A DNA stretch of 64,000 nucleotides from Pantoea phytobeneficialis (GTDB taxonomy: Bacteria > Pseudomonadota > Gammaproteobacteria > Enterobacterales > Enterobacteriaceae), in NCBI RefSeq assembly GCF_009728735.1, contig NZ_CP024636.1:2915134-2979133 (forward strand), given 5' to 3'. The notes below the pieces were generated by a model, which saw only the letters and a program-made list of their open reading frames with translations, searched no databases and was not told the DNA's origin. Numbering within the stretch: position 1 is the stretch's first letter; the number at the start of each line of letters is the position of its first letter. Below are positions 44,324 through 52,881 of the stretch, piece by piece. Position numbers and translations under genes: made by a program.

Positions 44324-45175
44324 TTAACGGCTGCCGGGGCGCAGCCAGTCCGATAGCAGGTCACCAAACAGGCTAAATCCCAGCCCGGTCAGCACGATGG
44401 CGATACCGGGGAAGATGGTTATCCACCAGGCGGTGTCCATGAAATTCTTGCCGGAGGCGATCAATACCCCCCATTCGGCTGTCGGTGGCTGCGCACCGAG
44501 GCCAAGATAACCGAGGCTGGAACCGAGCAGAATAGCCAGTGCCATATCCGTCATCCAGTACACCAGCGTGGTGGTGATCACGTTTGGTAGCACATGGCGG
44601 AAGATAATCCTTGGCGTGCTGTAGCCCATCACTTTGCCTGCGGCGACGTATTCAAGGCGTTTCTGGATACTGACTTCACCGGCGATAAGTTTGGCGTAAA
44701 ACACCCAATAAATAATGCCAACGGCGATATACATGCTGTTCAGGCCCGGACCCAGAATCGCGACAATGGCGATCACCAAAACCAGCAGCGGGAAGGTGAC
44801 CACCGCATCCACGATGCGCTGAAACAGCATTTCGGCAACGCCGCCGAAATAACCCACCAACAGTCCGACCAGGGTGCCAAACACCATCGGAAACAGCGTG
44901 GTGAAAAACGCGATTTGCAGGTCGATACGGTACGCGAAGACCACGCGTGAAAAGATATCGCGGCCAAAGTTATCGGTACCAAAAATATGTTGCAGGCTCG
45001 GCCCCTTCAGGATCGCGCGGTAATCAAATTTCAGCGGATCGGCGGTGGCAACCAGATGCGGAAAGAACGCCATCAGCAGGCTGAGAGCGAGAATGGCGCA
45101 ACCCAGCAGCGACGGCCACGGCAGATGCTTTCGCCAATGACGCGTGAGGGAGCGTCGGGCAATCAATTCACTCAT
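44324..45175 (-). CDS. Oligopeptide-type ABC transporter permease (DppC-like)
   Basis: This 283-residue inner-membrane permease has about six membrane segments (first LLGCAILALSLLMAFFPHLV). An N-terminal FGTDNFGRDIFSRVV motif is typical of DppC/OppC. The EAA loop is at EYVAAGKVMGYSTPRIIFRH. It overlaps the upstream DppB-like gene by four bases, so the two permeases are probably made in equal amounts. Confidence 0.9.
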   Translation of the reverse strand: MSELIARRSLTRHWRKHLPWPSLLGCAILALSLLMAFFPHLVATADPLKFDYRAILKGPSLQHIFGTDNFGRDIFSRVVFAYRIDLQIAFFTTLFPMVFGTLVGLLVGYFGGVAEMLFQRIVDAVVTFPLLVLVIAIVAILGPGLNSMYIAVGIIYWVFYAKLIAGEVSIQKRLEYVAAGKVMGYSTPRIIFRHVLPNVITTTLVYWMTDMALAILLGSSLGYLGLGAQPPTAEWGVLIASGKNFMDTAWWITIFPGIAIVLTGLGFSLFGDLLSDWLRPGSR

Positions 45176-46110
45176 CGCGCTCTCCTCGGATCAATCATGA
45201 CCTGCACGATATCGGTCAGCAGGAAAATCAACGACACCAGCACCGACAGCACGATGACCAGCCCCTGAATCATCGGGTAGTCGCGGCTGAAAATGCTATC
45301 AACCATCAGGCGCGCAATGCCGGGCACGGCGAAGACAGTTTCGGTGATCACCGCGCTGCCAATGGTGGTGCCGATATTCAGCGCAAACAGGCTGAGCATC
45401 GGGATCAGCGAATTGCGTAACACATGCCGCAGCAACACCACGCGATTGCTAAGACCTTTGGCACGCGCAAAGGTGACATATTCCGCGTCCAGTACCGCGA
45501 TGATCGAGTTGCGCAGGCTACCAATCAGTACCGAAGTGATGCTGACCGCCAGCGTCATTGCCGGAAGAAACAGATGCCAGAGGCGTTGTCCCCAGCTATC
45601 GCCGTAGCCACCGACCGGGAACCAGTGCAACTGGGCGGCGAATACCGTCAGCAGCACCAATCCGATATAAAACGAGGGCATCGACAACGTCACCTGTGAC
45701 GCGCCGCGAATGGTGATATCGGTGGCGCTGTTGCGTTTGAGGGCAGAGATAAAGGCCAGCGGAATGGCCATAAGCAGCGCAAACAGCGCGGCCATGCCGG
45801 TCAACAGCAAGGTCACGGGCAAACGCTCGGCAATGACCGTGGTCACCGGGGCGTGCATGGCATAGGAGTTGCCAAGGTTACCGCTGGCGACCTGGCGTAC
45901 AAAGAAGACGAACTGTACCGGCAGCGGTTGACTTAATCCCAGCTCTCTATTGATACGCGTGACGTCGGCGTCCGTTGCGCGGTCGCCAATCATCGCGCTG
46001 GCAGGATCGCCAGGCAGCAGACGCACGATGGTGAAGGTGACCACCAAAATCACCAGCAGCGTCGGAATAATCAGCAGAATGCGTTTGAAAATATAATTCA
46101 GTTCGGTCAA
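45172..46110 (-). CDS. Oligopeptide-type ABC transporter permease (DppB-like)
   Basis: This 312-residue inner-membrane permease has an N-terminal membrane segment (ILLIIPTLLVILVVTFTIV), the family motif LPGDPASAMIG and an EAA loop DAEYVTFARAKGLSNRVV. It follows the binding-protein gene by 90 bases on the same strand and pairs with the DppC-like subunit. Confidence 0.9.
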   Translation of the reverse strand: MTELNYIFKRILLIIPTLLVILVVTFTIVRLLPGDPASAMIGDRATDADVTRINRELGLSQPLPVQFVFFVRQVASGNLGNSYAMHAPVTTVIAERLPVTLLLTGMAALFALLMAIPLAFISALKRNSATDITIRGASQVTLSMPSFYIGLVLLTVFAAQLHWFPVGGYGDSWGQRLWHLFLPAMTLAVSITSVLIGSLRNSIIAVLDAEYVTFARAKGLSNRVVLLRHVLRNSLIPMLSLFALNIGTTIGSAVITETVFAVPGIARLMVDSIFSRDYPMIQGLVIVLSVLVSLIFLLTDIVQVMIDPRRAR

Positions 46111-46200
46111 CGCGTGCTCCCAAATCCAGCGTACAGGCGCTGTAGCCCACGCGGGTACAGCGCCAGATGCCTGGATTTCACTCGATGTAATAAAGGCGAA

Positions 46201-47793
46201 TTATTTCTTCAGCCAGGTTTCAGTGAAGATGTTATTCCCCAACGGGATCTGGACAAATCCTTCGACATTTTTCTTCAGCGCCACCGGATAGGAGCTTTCA
46301 TACAGCGGGATGGTGGGGCCGGTGCTGTTGTAGATATCCTGGATGCGTTTGTATTCTTCGGCACGTTTCGCTGGATTAGTTTCCTGCTGCGAAGCTTCAA
46401 ACAGCGTGTCTAATTCATCACTCTTCCAGCCGGAATGCAGTGCCTGAATATTCTTCGAATACGCGTAGTAGGAGGTGATCTCGTTGGGGTCAGCGATGTC
46501 ATCGGTCCACGGGCCAATACGGGTGCTGAAATTCCCCTTACGATAGTTGGCGTTCAGCGTGGCGTTATCCATCTGGTTAATGGTCAGCTTGACGCCAATC
46601 TGCGCCCACATCTGTTGCAGGCCGGTCGCGATGCTCAGGCTGTCTTCATTACCCGCCAGAATATTCATGCTGGTGCTAAAGCCATCCGGGTAACCGGCTT
46701 CTTTCATCAGCGCCTGCGCTTTCTCAACATCCACGGGCCACAACGGCTTGGTGCCCGAGTTGAGTGGCGTGGAGGTCGACATAAACGAGGTCATCGGTTT
46801 GCCGAGTCCAAAGGTCACCAGTTGGATGATGCCTTCTTTGTCGGTGGCGTAGTTCAGCGCTTCACGTACTTTGGGATTCGCCAGTGGGTTCGGCTTGCCA
46901 TCTATCTCCGGGCGCGCGTTCACGCTGGCGACTTCCACGCGGGTGGAGGGGAACAACGCCATATTTATTGCCGGATTTCCCTGCAACTCTTTAACGCGTG
47001 AGTAAGGGATAAACTCGGCACCGTCCAGTTCACCGGATTGCAGCTTCAGGATGCGTGTCGCATCGTCGGGGATGATTTCGAACTTGATGCTGTCGAGGTA
47101 GGGCAGCGCTTTGCCGTCAGCGCCTTTCTCCCAATAGTACGGGTTGCGTACCAGCGTCATGGTGGAGTTATGTTGCCATGACTTGAGGATAAACGGACCG
47201 GAACCCACCGGATGCTCGGCAAATGCCGCGGCTTTGTCGTGGTCAGTCGCGCCGGGTTCCGCTTCGAACAATTTCTCCGGCATGATCGCGGTGTTGAACA
47301 CTGTCAGCGCGGTGAGAATGGCGGGATCGGTATGCGACAGATGGATCACCACAGTGTGCGGATCGCTGATGGTGACGTTAGCGATGGCGCTCACCAGAAA
47401 TTGCCACACGCCATTACCCGGTTTGGCTGCTCGCTCCAGTGACCATTTCACGTCTTCAGCGGTGATCGGTGAACCATCAGAAAATTTGGTGTCAGGACGC
47501 AGAGTCAGGGTCAGGCTTTTACCGTCCTCCGACAGCTTCCACGCGGTAGCCAGGCCCGGTCGAATGCCTTTGCCATCGTTAGTCGGCAGCAGCAGGGTGT
47601 CGTAGAGGTTAGAGAGAATCCAGATATCGTTATTGCTTTCGTTCAGGATAGGTTCGAGGAAATTACTGTCAGCGTAGCGACCATAGATCAGGGTACCGCC
47701 GCGCTGTACTACCTCCGCCGCCTGAGCCGCCAGGGTACTGAATGCACCCGCTGCCAGTAAGGCGATTAACGTTAATTTAGGCATAACTTTCAT
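46201..47793 (-). CDS. Periplasmic peptide/nickel-type solute-binding protein (SBP family 5)
   Basis: This 530-residue secreted binding protein has a signal peptide cleaved after about residue 25 (LLAAGAFSTLAAQAA). Family-5 signatures are present (RPGLATAWKLSEDGKSLTLTLR, FSDGSPITAEDVKWSLERA). It captures the substrate for the downstream permease. A good AGGGG ribosome site precedes the ATG. The substrate cannot be read from the sequence; this family takes peptides, glutathione, opines, nickel chelates and other compounds. Confidence 0.9.
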   Translation of the reverse strand: MKVMPKLTLIALLAAGAFSTLAAQAAEVVQRGGTLIYGRYADSNFLEPILNESNNDIWILSNLYDTLLLPTNDGKGIRPGLATAWKLSEDGKSLTLTLRPDTKFSDGSPITAEDVKWSLERAAKPGNGVWQFLVSAIANVTISDPHTVVIHLSHTDPAILTALTVFNTAIMPEKLFEAEPGATDHDKAAAFAEHPVGSGPFILKSWQHNSTMTLVRNPYYWEKGADGKALPYLDSIKFEIIPDDATRILKLQSGELDGAEFIPYSRVKELQGNPAINMALFPSTRVEVASVNARPEIDGKPNPLANPKVREALNYATDKEGIIQLVTFGLGKPMTSFMSTSTPLNSGTKPLWPVDVEKAQALMKEAGYPDGFSTSMNILAGNEDSLSIATGLQQMWAQIGVKLTINQMDNATLNANYRKGNFSTRIGPWTDDIADPNEITSYYAYSKNIQALHSGWKSDELDTLFEASQQETNPAKRAEEYKRIQDIYNSTGPTIPLYESSYPVALKKNVEGFVQIPLGNNIFTETWLKK

Positions 47794-48090
47794 GACCTTG
47801 CCCCTCTGTTTGTAAGTCAGAAAAATGTTTGTCAGGCCCTCAAATGCCCCCCGAAAACTGCGGAGAGCGGAGCCGGCAAAAATGGCGGTAATGATTGTGT
47901 TCTAGTTAACTGGTACGATAATTGATGTATTGCTCACAAACTGTCAATAATCAGCGCAAAAAAAATGCAAAAAATAAGAATTGGTTATAACAGTAAGTTA
48001 TTTCGTCATGATTTTTTTGCCTGATGACTTGAATTGATGTAAAAAACAGCATAATTGTATTAACAGTCTAGTACACTGACCAGGCAGGTT
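47794..48090. promoter_or_regulatory. Divergent promoter region with repeated TCTAGT-N2-ACTG motif
   Basis: TCTAGTTAACTG (47901-47912) and TCTAGTACACTG (48067-48078) are the same 12-mer apart from the two central bases. One lies about 110 bases ahead of the binding-protein gene and the other 12 bases before the regulator start. They are good candidates for operators of the GntR-type protein encoded next door. The rest is AT-rich promoter-like sequence without a gene. Confidence 0.5.
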
Positions 48091-49086
48091 ATGGAATTCC
48101 ACCTCGATCGTGACTCTTCAATCCCGTTGGGAGCGCAGTTGCGCGGGATAATTGAATACGCCATTACGTTTGGCGCGTTGAAACCTGGCGAACAGCTACC
48201 CTCGGTGCGCGACATGGCCGAACAGGTAGGCGTTGCGCCGATGACCGTGGCGCAGGTATATCGCGAACTCAAAGCGGCCGAGTTGGTGTACAGCAAGCCA
48301 GGCGCCGGTACCTTTATCGCCGATGCGGCGCTTGCGGTGGGATCGTCAGAACTCGCCCTTGACGAGTTGCATCAGCATCTTGATGCATTTATCAACAGCG
48401 GAATGTTGCTCGGTTTAAACGCGGCAGAACTGGGGGCGTTGGTCAGCAGTCGGTTTGCGGAACGACAACGCCAGCTCAGGAAGAAGACGGTATTTTTTAT
48501 TGGCAACTTTATCGATGCGGCGCGGGATTATGCACACTGCATCGGCGAAACGCTGGGTGAAATCGCGCAGGTAGAAGCGACCACGCTCACCGATATAAAA
48601 AACGACCTGTTACTCCGTCAACGTGTTGCCAGTGCCGATCTGTTGCTGACCTTTGCCCATCGTCGGCGTGAGGTCAGCCAACTGATTCCGGGGCTGCCGT
48701 TGCTGAATATCAGTTTTATTCCGTCCGAAGCTACTCGCCGTGCGTTGGCTTCGCTCGATCCACTGACGCGCACGCTGGTGGTGTCGATTTTCCCGGAATT
48801 TACCGCGTTGATGACGTCTGGCGTGGCGCGCTTTGCGCCTCATGTAACCCAGGTCACCGTGGTGCAAAGCGATGATCCTCGTCTGGGTGAATTATTAAAA
48901 GAGACCGATGCCCTGGTGTATGCCACCGGCGTTCAGGAACTCACCGCCCGGTTGGGAGAGCACCAACGTTCTTTTGAGTACCGCCATGTTCCTGATGCAG
49001 GAGAGATTCAACGGGTGGTTGTGCCGTTGCTGCAACAGGATATTTTACACGCGTCCAACACCGGGGACCGTAATGAAAATCAGTGA
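48091..49086 (+). CDS. GntR-family transcriptional regulator
   Basis: This 331-residue regulator has an N-terminal winged helix of the GntR type (residues about 5-70: SIPLGAQLRGIIEYAI, GEQLPSVRDMAEQVGVAPMTVAQVYRELKAAELVYSK). The C-terminal region of about 230 residues has alternating beta-alpha character and is not a standard FadR or UTRA domain. It diverges from the ABC importer and heads a run of three enzymes, overlapping the hydrolase by 14 bases. The likely role is ligand-responsive control of both operons; the ligand is unknown. Confidence 0.85.
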   Translation: MEFHLDRDSSIPLGAQLRGIIEYAITFGALKPGEQLPSVRDMAEQVGVAPMTVAQVYRELKAAELVYSKPGAGTFIADAALAVGSSELALDELHQHLDAFINSGMLLGLNAAELGALVSSRFAERQRQLRKKTVFFIGNFIDAARDYAHCIGETLGEIAQVEATTLTDIKNDLLLRQRVASADLLLTFAHRRREVSQLIPGLPLLNISFIPSEATRRALASLDPLTRTLVVSIFPEFTALMTSGVARFAPHVTQVTVVQSDDPRLGELLKETDALVYATGVQELTARLGEHQRSFEYRHVPDAGEIQRVVVPLLQQDILHASNTGDRNENQ

Positions 49087-49768
49087 AATGAACTGGCAGC
49101 AGTTAGCCCACTATCTCACCACCGACGACCGGGTGATTGTGCCGCTCGGCAGTACTGAGCAGCACGCGCTACTCAGCCTGTCAGTGGATTCAATTTTGGC
49201 TGAGAGAGTCGCCGCAGAGGCCGCAGAGCCTTACGGCATCCCTGTCTTCCCGGTGATGCCGTTCGGTATGACGCCGGCGTTTAGCGACTATCCCGGCACC
49301 ATCAGTCTGAGCATGCAAACCTATGTGTGCATGTTGAATGACATACTTAATAACCTGAAACGGCAGGGGTTTCGCCGCATTTTGTTTATCAACGGGCACG
49401 GTGGTAACGCACCGGCGCAGAACATCATCAGTGAATGGATGGTGACCAATCCGGGGGTGACGGTTCAGTTGCATAACTGGTGGAATGCGTCGAAAACCTG
49501 GGAAAAAGTGATGTCTATCGATCCGGTCGCGTCACACGCCTCCTGGATGGAAAACTTCCCCTGGACGCGTTTGCCGGGCGTGACCCAGCCGCAGCAGCAA
49601 AAACCGATGGTGGATTTGGTGGCGCTGCGGAAACTGGACCCAACGCGTGCCAAAGCGTATCTCGGTGACGGCAACTACGGCGGCTATTATCAGCGCGCCG
49701 ATGAGGAGATGCTCGCTATCTGGCAAACCGCACTGGCGGAAATTCGCGAGATTATTGACGCGCTCTAG
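49073..49768 (+). CDS. Creatininase-family metal-dependent amidohydrolase
   Basis: This 231-residue protein has probable metal ligands Glu29 and His31 (GSTEQHA), Asp39 (LSVDSILAE) and His109 (INGHGGNAP), the creatininase fold pattern. Family members open small cyclic or linear amides (creatinine, formamide intermediates) or act on peptide ends (MftE). The usual HAGExET motif is changed to HASWMENF (His155, Glu160), so specificity may differ. The start MKISEMNW overlaps the regulator gene. The substrate is unknown; the neighbouring importer and dehydrogenases suggest a catabolic pathway. Confidence 0.82.
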   Translation: MKISEMNWQQLAHYLTTDDRVIVPLGSTEQHALLSLSVDSILAERVAAEAAEPYGIPVFPVMPFGMTPAFSDYPGTISLSMQTYVCMLNDILNNLKRQGFRRILFINGHGGNAPAQNIISEWMVTNPGVTVQLHNWWNASKTWEKVMSIDPVASHASWMENFPWTRLPGVTQPQQQKPMVDLVALRKLDPTRAKAYLGDGNYGGYYQRADEEMLAIWQTALAEIREIIDAL

Positions 49769-49799
49769 CCGGTGATGCGCGACTTGCCCGGAGGTACGG

Positions 49800-50879
49800 A
49801 TGTCAGTTGTCACTCAGCCAGAAACCGCAATTTCCCCCGCAGTACCGCAATCCCAGGATCCTCTGGTTATTTGGGGGGCGGGGGCGATTGGTGGCGTGAT
49901 CGGTGCTGCGTTTATCGCTGCCGGTCAGACGGTGATTTTTGTCGATAATGTGGCAGAGCATGTTGCCGCGATTAATCTTCAGGGGATGCGCATTACCGGT
50001 CCCCTCGGTGAAAAAGTGGTGCGGGCGCAGGCATTTTTGCCTGAGCAACTTACCGGTCACTATCGCTGCGTGCTGCTGGCGGTAAAATCTCACCATACCG
50101 CTGGCGCTATCCAACAAATTGCACCGCACCTCGCGCCCGAAGGTTTTGTGGTATCGCTACAAAACGGCCTCAACGAGCGGGTTATCGCCGATAGCATCGG
50201 CGTTGATCGTACCGTCGGCGCTTTCCTGAATTTTGGCGCAGACTTCCTGGAACCCGGCGTGATCCACCACGGTGGTCGCGGCGCAGTGGTAATTGGTGAG
50301 TTAGACGGCATCACCCGCCCACGGACTGAAATGCTCTACAGGCTGCTGCTGAACGTGGACGCTGCGGCGATCCTCACACCAAACATTTGGGGATTTCTGT
50401 GGGCGAAGATGATCTACGGTGCGCTGTTGTTCGCCACGGCATTAACCAATGACAGCATTGCCGATGTCCTTGCGATGCCACGTTTCCGACCCGTGTTGAC
50501 ACGGCTGGCACAGGAAATCGGCAGCGTGGCCCATGCGCAGCAAATCGTTTTGCAAGGGTTTGATGGCTTTGATCCTGCGGCGTTTCTGCCTGATGCCAGC
50601 CCTGACCACACCCGACAATCCTTTGACGATATGGTGGCGCATAACCGCCGTTCAGCGAAATCTCACTCAGGTATCTGGCGTGATTTGGCGGTGCGCAAAC
50701 GCCAGACCGAGATTGACGCGCAGATCGCTCCGGCTATCGCGATTGGTCTGAGCGTTAATGTACCGATGCCATTAACCTCGCGTCTGGTGCAACTGATTCA
50801 CGAAGTGGAGCAGGGGATGCTGCCGCAAACTCAGGCAACCCTGGCCTTGCTGGAAAGTAACGAAACGGGAGCATCCTGA
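49800..50879 (+). CDS. Ketopantoate reductase-like NADPH oxidoreductase
   Basis: This 359-residue protein has an N-terminal Rossmann fold (VIWGAGAIGGVIGAAFIAAG) and the ApbA/PanE core (LLAVKSHHT, LQNGLNE) with the C-terminal helical domain. At 359 residues it is longer than PanE (about 300), with an extra stretch around FDGFDPAAFLPDASP. Lying in this operon it is more likely a pathway-specific 2-oxo or hydroxy-acid reductase than the pantothenate enzyme. It shares one base with the SDR gene. Confidence 0.82.
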   Translation: MSVVTQPETAISPAVPQSQDPLVIWGAGAIGGVIGAAFIAAGQTVIFVDNVAEHVAAINLQGMRITGPLGEKVVRAQAFLPEQLTGHYRCVLLAVKSHHTAGAIQQIAPHLAPEGFVVSLQNGLNERVIADSIGVDRTVGAFLNFGADFLEPGVIHHGGRGAVVIGELDGITRPRTEMLYRLLLNVDAAAILTPNIWGFLWAKMIYGALLFATALTNDSIADVLAMPRFRPVLTRLAQEIGSVAHAQQIVLQGFDGFDPAAFLPDASPDHTRQSFDDMVAHNRRSAKSHSGIWRDLAVRKRQTEIDAQIAPAIAIGLSVNVPMPLTSRLVQLIHEVEQGMLPQTQATLALLESNETGAS

Positions 50880-51643
50880 TGCAAGACCCTTTTGATTATT
50901 CCCGGCGCACGGTGCTGGTGACCGGCGCCGCGCAGGGATTTGGCCGCGCGATTTGTCTGGCCTTCGCCGCACGCGGGGCACAGGTCATCGCCTGTGACAT
51001 CCAGCAGGCGCAGGTTGAGGAGACGGCAGCGTTATGCGGCGAGGGGACGCTGGCGTTTACCGTCGACATCAGCTCACCCGAGGCAGTTAACGCGCTGTTT
51101 TGCACGCTGGCGTCGCACCGGCTTCAGGTCGATACGCTGGTCAACAACGCGGGCGGGGTGGTGGGGCAATCAGGTCAACCGCTCGAAACCGTCACCTTCA
51201 CACAGTGGCAGGCGATAGTTGATGTGAATCTGAATGGGGTGTTTTTAATGTCCCAGGCGGCAGTGGCGGGGATGAAGGCGCGGCAATTTGGTCGCATCAT
51301 CAATATCTCCAGCCGGGCCGGGCTGGACGTCAGCCTTACCGGTATCCAGGCCTATGCCAGTGCCAAGGCGGGACAGATTGGCCTGACACGTCAGTTGGCG
51401 CACGAGTTGGGGCCGTGGAACATCACCGTCAATAACGTGGCACCCGGATTTATTCGCAGCAATCCCTCCACCGAGAAGCAGTGGGAGGCAATGGGCAGCG
51501 CGGGCCAGCAGCGGCTGGTGGACAATATTGCCCTGCGACGACTCGGCGTGGCCGAGGATATTGCCCATGCGGTGCTGTATTTCGCCTCCGACTGGGCTAA
51601 CTGGGTCACCGGGCAAGTTCTCAGCGTCGATGGTGGCCGATAG
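50879..51643 (+). CDS. Short-chain dehydrogenase/reductase
   Basis: This 254-residue classical SDR has a cofactor motif TGAAQGFG, NNAG, catalytic Ser in NISSRAGLD and Tyr/Lys in AYASAKAG. The C-terminal NVAPGFIRSNPSTEKQWEAMG and TGQVLSVDGGR segments are typical. The Asp after beta-2 (ACDIQQAQ) suggests NAD preference. It is translationally coupled to the reductase upstream. The substrate is unknown. Confidence 0.87.
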   Translation: MQDPFDYSRRTVLVTGAAQGFGRAICLAFAARGAQVIACDIQQAQVEETAALCGEGTLAFTVDISSPEAVNALFCTLASHRLQVDTLVNNAGGVVGQSGQPLETVTFTQWQAIVDVNLNGVFLMSQAAVAGMKARQFGRIINISSRAGLDVSLTGIQAYASAKAGQIGLTRQLAHELGPWNITVNNVAPGFIRSNPSTEKQWEAMGSAGQQRLVDNIALRRLGVAEDIAHAVLYFASDWANWVTGQVLSVDGGR

Positions 51644-51744
51644 TTCATTACATAAAAACTAAAACTCATTATTTCCTTTTTCCCACGGCTCTGACAAAGT
51701 ACCGCGCAAAATAATAACGTTAATAATTACCCTGCGGAGTTTGT

Positions 51745-52881
51745 ATGACCATCGGATCGGCTAAGTGGCTTGGACTGAGCTACTTCACCTACTTTTTCTG
51801 TTACGGCATCTACTTACCTTTCTGGAGCGTATGGCTCAAAGGTTTAGGATTGGATGCGGAAAAAATCGGTCTGATGATTGGTTGCGGCATGGTGGCACGT
51901 TTTGTCGGCAGCTTGTTAATTGCTTCTCAGGTGAAAACCCCTTCCCATTTGATTCGCGCGCTACGCCTGCTGGCGCTGATGACCTGCCTGTTCGCGCTGG
52001 GATTTTGGCTCGGTGGCCAGTGGCTATGGCTGCTGTTGGTGATGATTGGCTTTAACCTGTTTTTTTCTCCGCTGGTGCCACTGAGTGATGCGCTGGCCGC
52101 CACCTGGACACAGCAAATTGGCCTCGCCTATGGGCCGGTGCGTTTATGGGGATCGCTGGCGTTTGTGATTAGCTCGGCGTTGACCGGAATGCTGGTCAGT
52201 GAGTACTCCTCGCAGGCGATTCTGGTGCTGCTCTCGGTCGGGGTGCTGGCGATGCTGTCCGGCATGATGTTGCCACCCAAAACGCAACCGCAGGGCGATG
52301 CACGCCAGGGGGCGAGTGGTGGCTGGTCTGCCTGGCGTAACCTGCTGCGGGAAAATGCCGTCTGGCGCTTTATGTTGTGTGTCACCCTGATGCAGGGCGC
52401 ACACGCCGCTTATTACAGCTTCAGTGCTATCTGGTGGCAGGAGTCTGGCTATTCAGCCAGCACCGTGGGGTATCTCTGGTCACTCGGAGTGGTGGCGGAA
52501 ATTGTGGTCTTTGCCCTCAGCAACCGGCTATTTCGCCGCTGGACGGCGCGCGACCTGCTGCTGCTTTCCTGCGTGTGTGCGCTGGTACGCTGGACGTTAC
52601 TTGGGGCCAGCACCGCATTGCCACTGCTGATTGTGGCGCAGATTCTGCACTGCGGCAGCTTCACCGTTTGCCATCTGGCGGCGATGCGCTTTATTGCGGC
52701 GCGTAAGGGCGCAGAGGTGATCCGTTTACAGTCGCTGTATTCGGCGCTGGCGATGGGCGGCGGCATTGCGGTGATGACCATGATTTGTGGCGTGCTGTTT
52801 ACCCCTTTGCAGGGGCATCTGTTTTGGGTGATGGCGCTGGTGGCGTTGCCTGCCTTGTTCCTGCGCCCCCGTTCTGCTTAA
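51745..52881 (+). CDS. hcaT: MFS transporter HcaT-like (3-phenylpropionate permease family)
   Basis: This 378-residue, twelve-segment MFS carrier is very close to E. coli HcaT in key stretches (YFTYFFCYGIYLPFWSVWLKG, MIGFNLFFSPLVPLSDALA, GYLWSLGVVAEIVVFALSN). The pairing with csiE matches E. coli. None of the hca dioxygenase genes are nearby, so the true substrate is uncertain. It lies 101 bases downstream of the SDR gene and could be read with it. It overlaps the convergent csiE end by four bases. Confidence 0.9.
   Translation: MTIGSAKWLGLSYFTYFFCYGIYLPFWSVWLKGLGLDAEKIGLMIGCGMVARFVGSLLIASQVKTPSHLIRALRLLALMTCLFALGFWLGGQWLWLLLVMIGFNLFFSPLVPLSDALAATWTQQIGLAYGPVRLWGSLAFVISSALTGMLVSEYSSQAILVLLSVGVLAMLSGMMLPPKTQPQGDARQGASGGWSAWRNLLRENAVWRFMLCVTLMQGAHAAYYSFSAIWWQESGYSASTVGYLWSLGVVAEIVVFALSNRLFRRWTARDLLLLSCVCALVRWTLLGASTALPLLIVAQILHCGSFTVCHLAAMRFIAARKGAEVIRLQSLYSALAMGGGIAVMTMICGVLFTPLQGHLFWVMALVALPALFLRPRSA

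Noticed and set aside
51745..52881. hcaT as evidence for a phenylpropionate pathway
   Set aside because: No hca dioxygenase or regulator genes are in the window. The gene is placed as in E. coli beside csiE, so it says little about the substrate.
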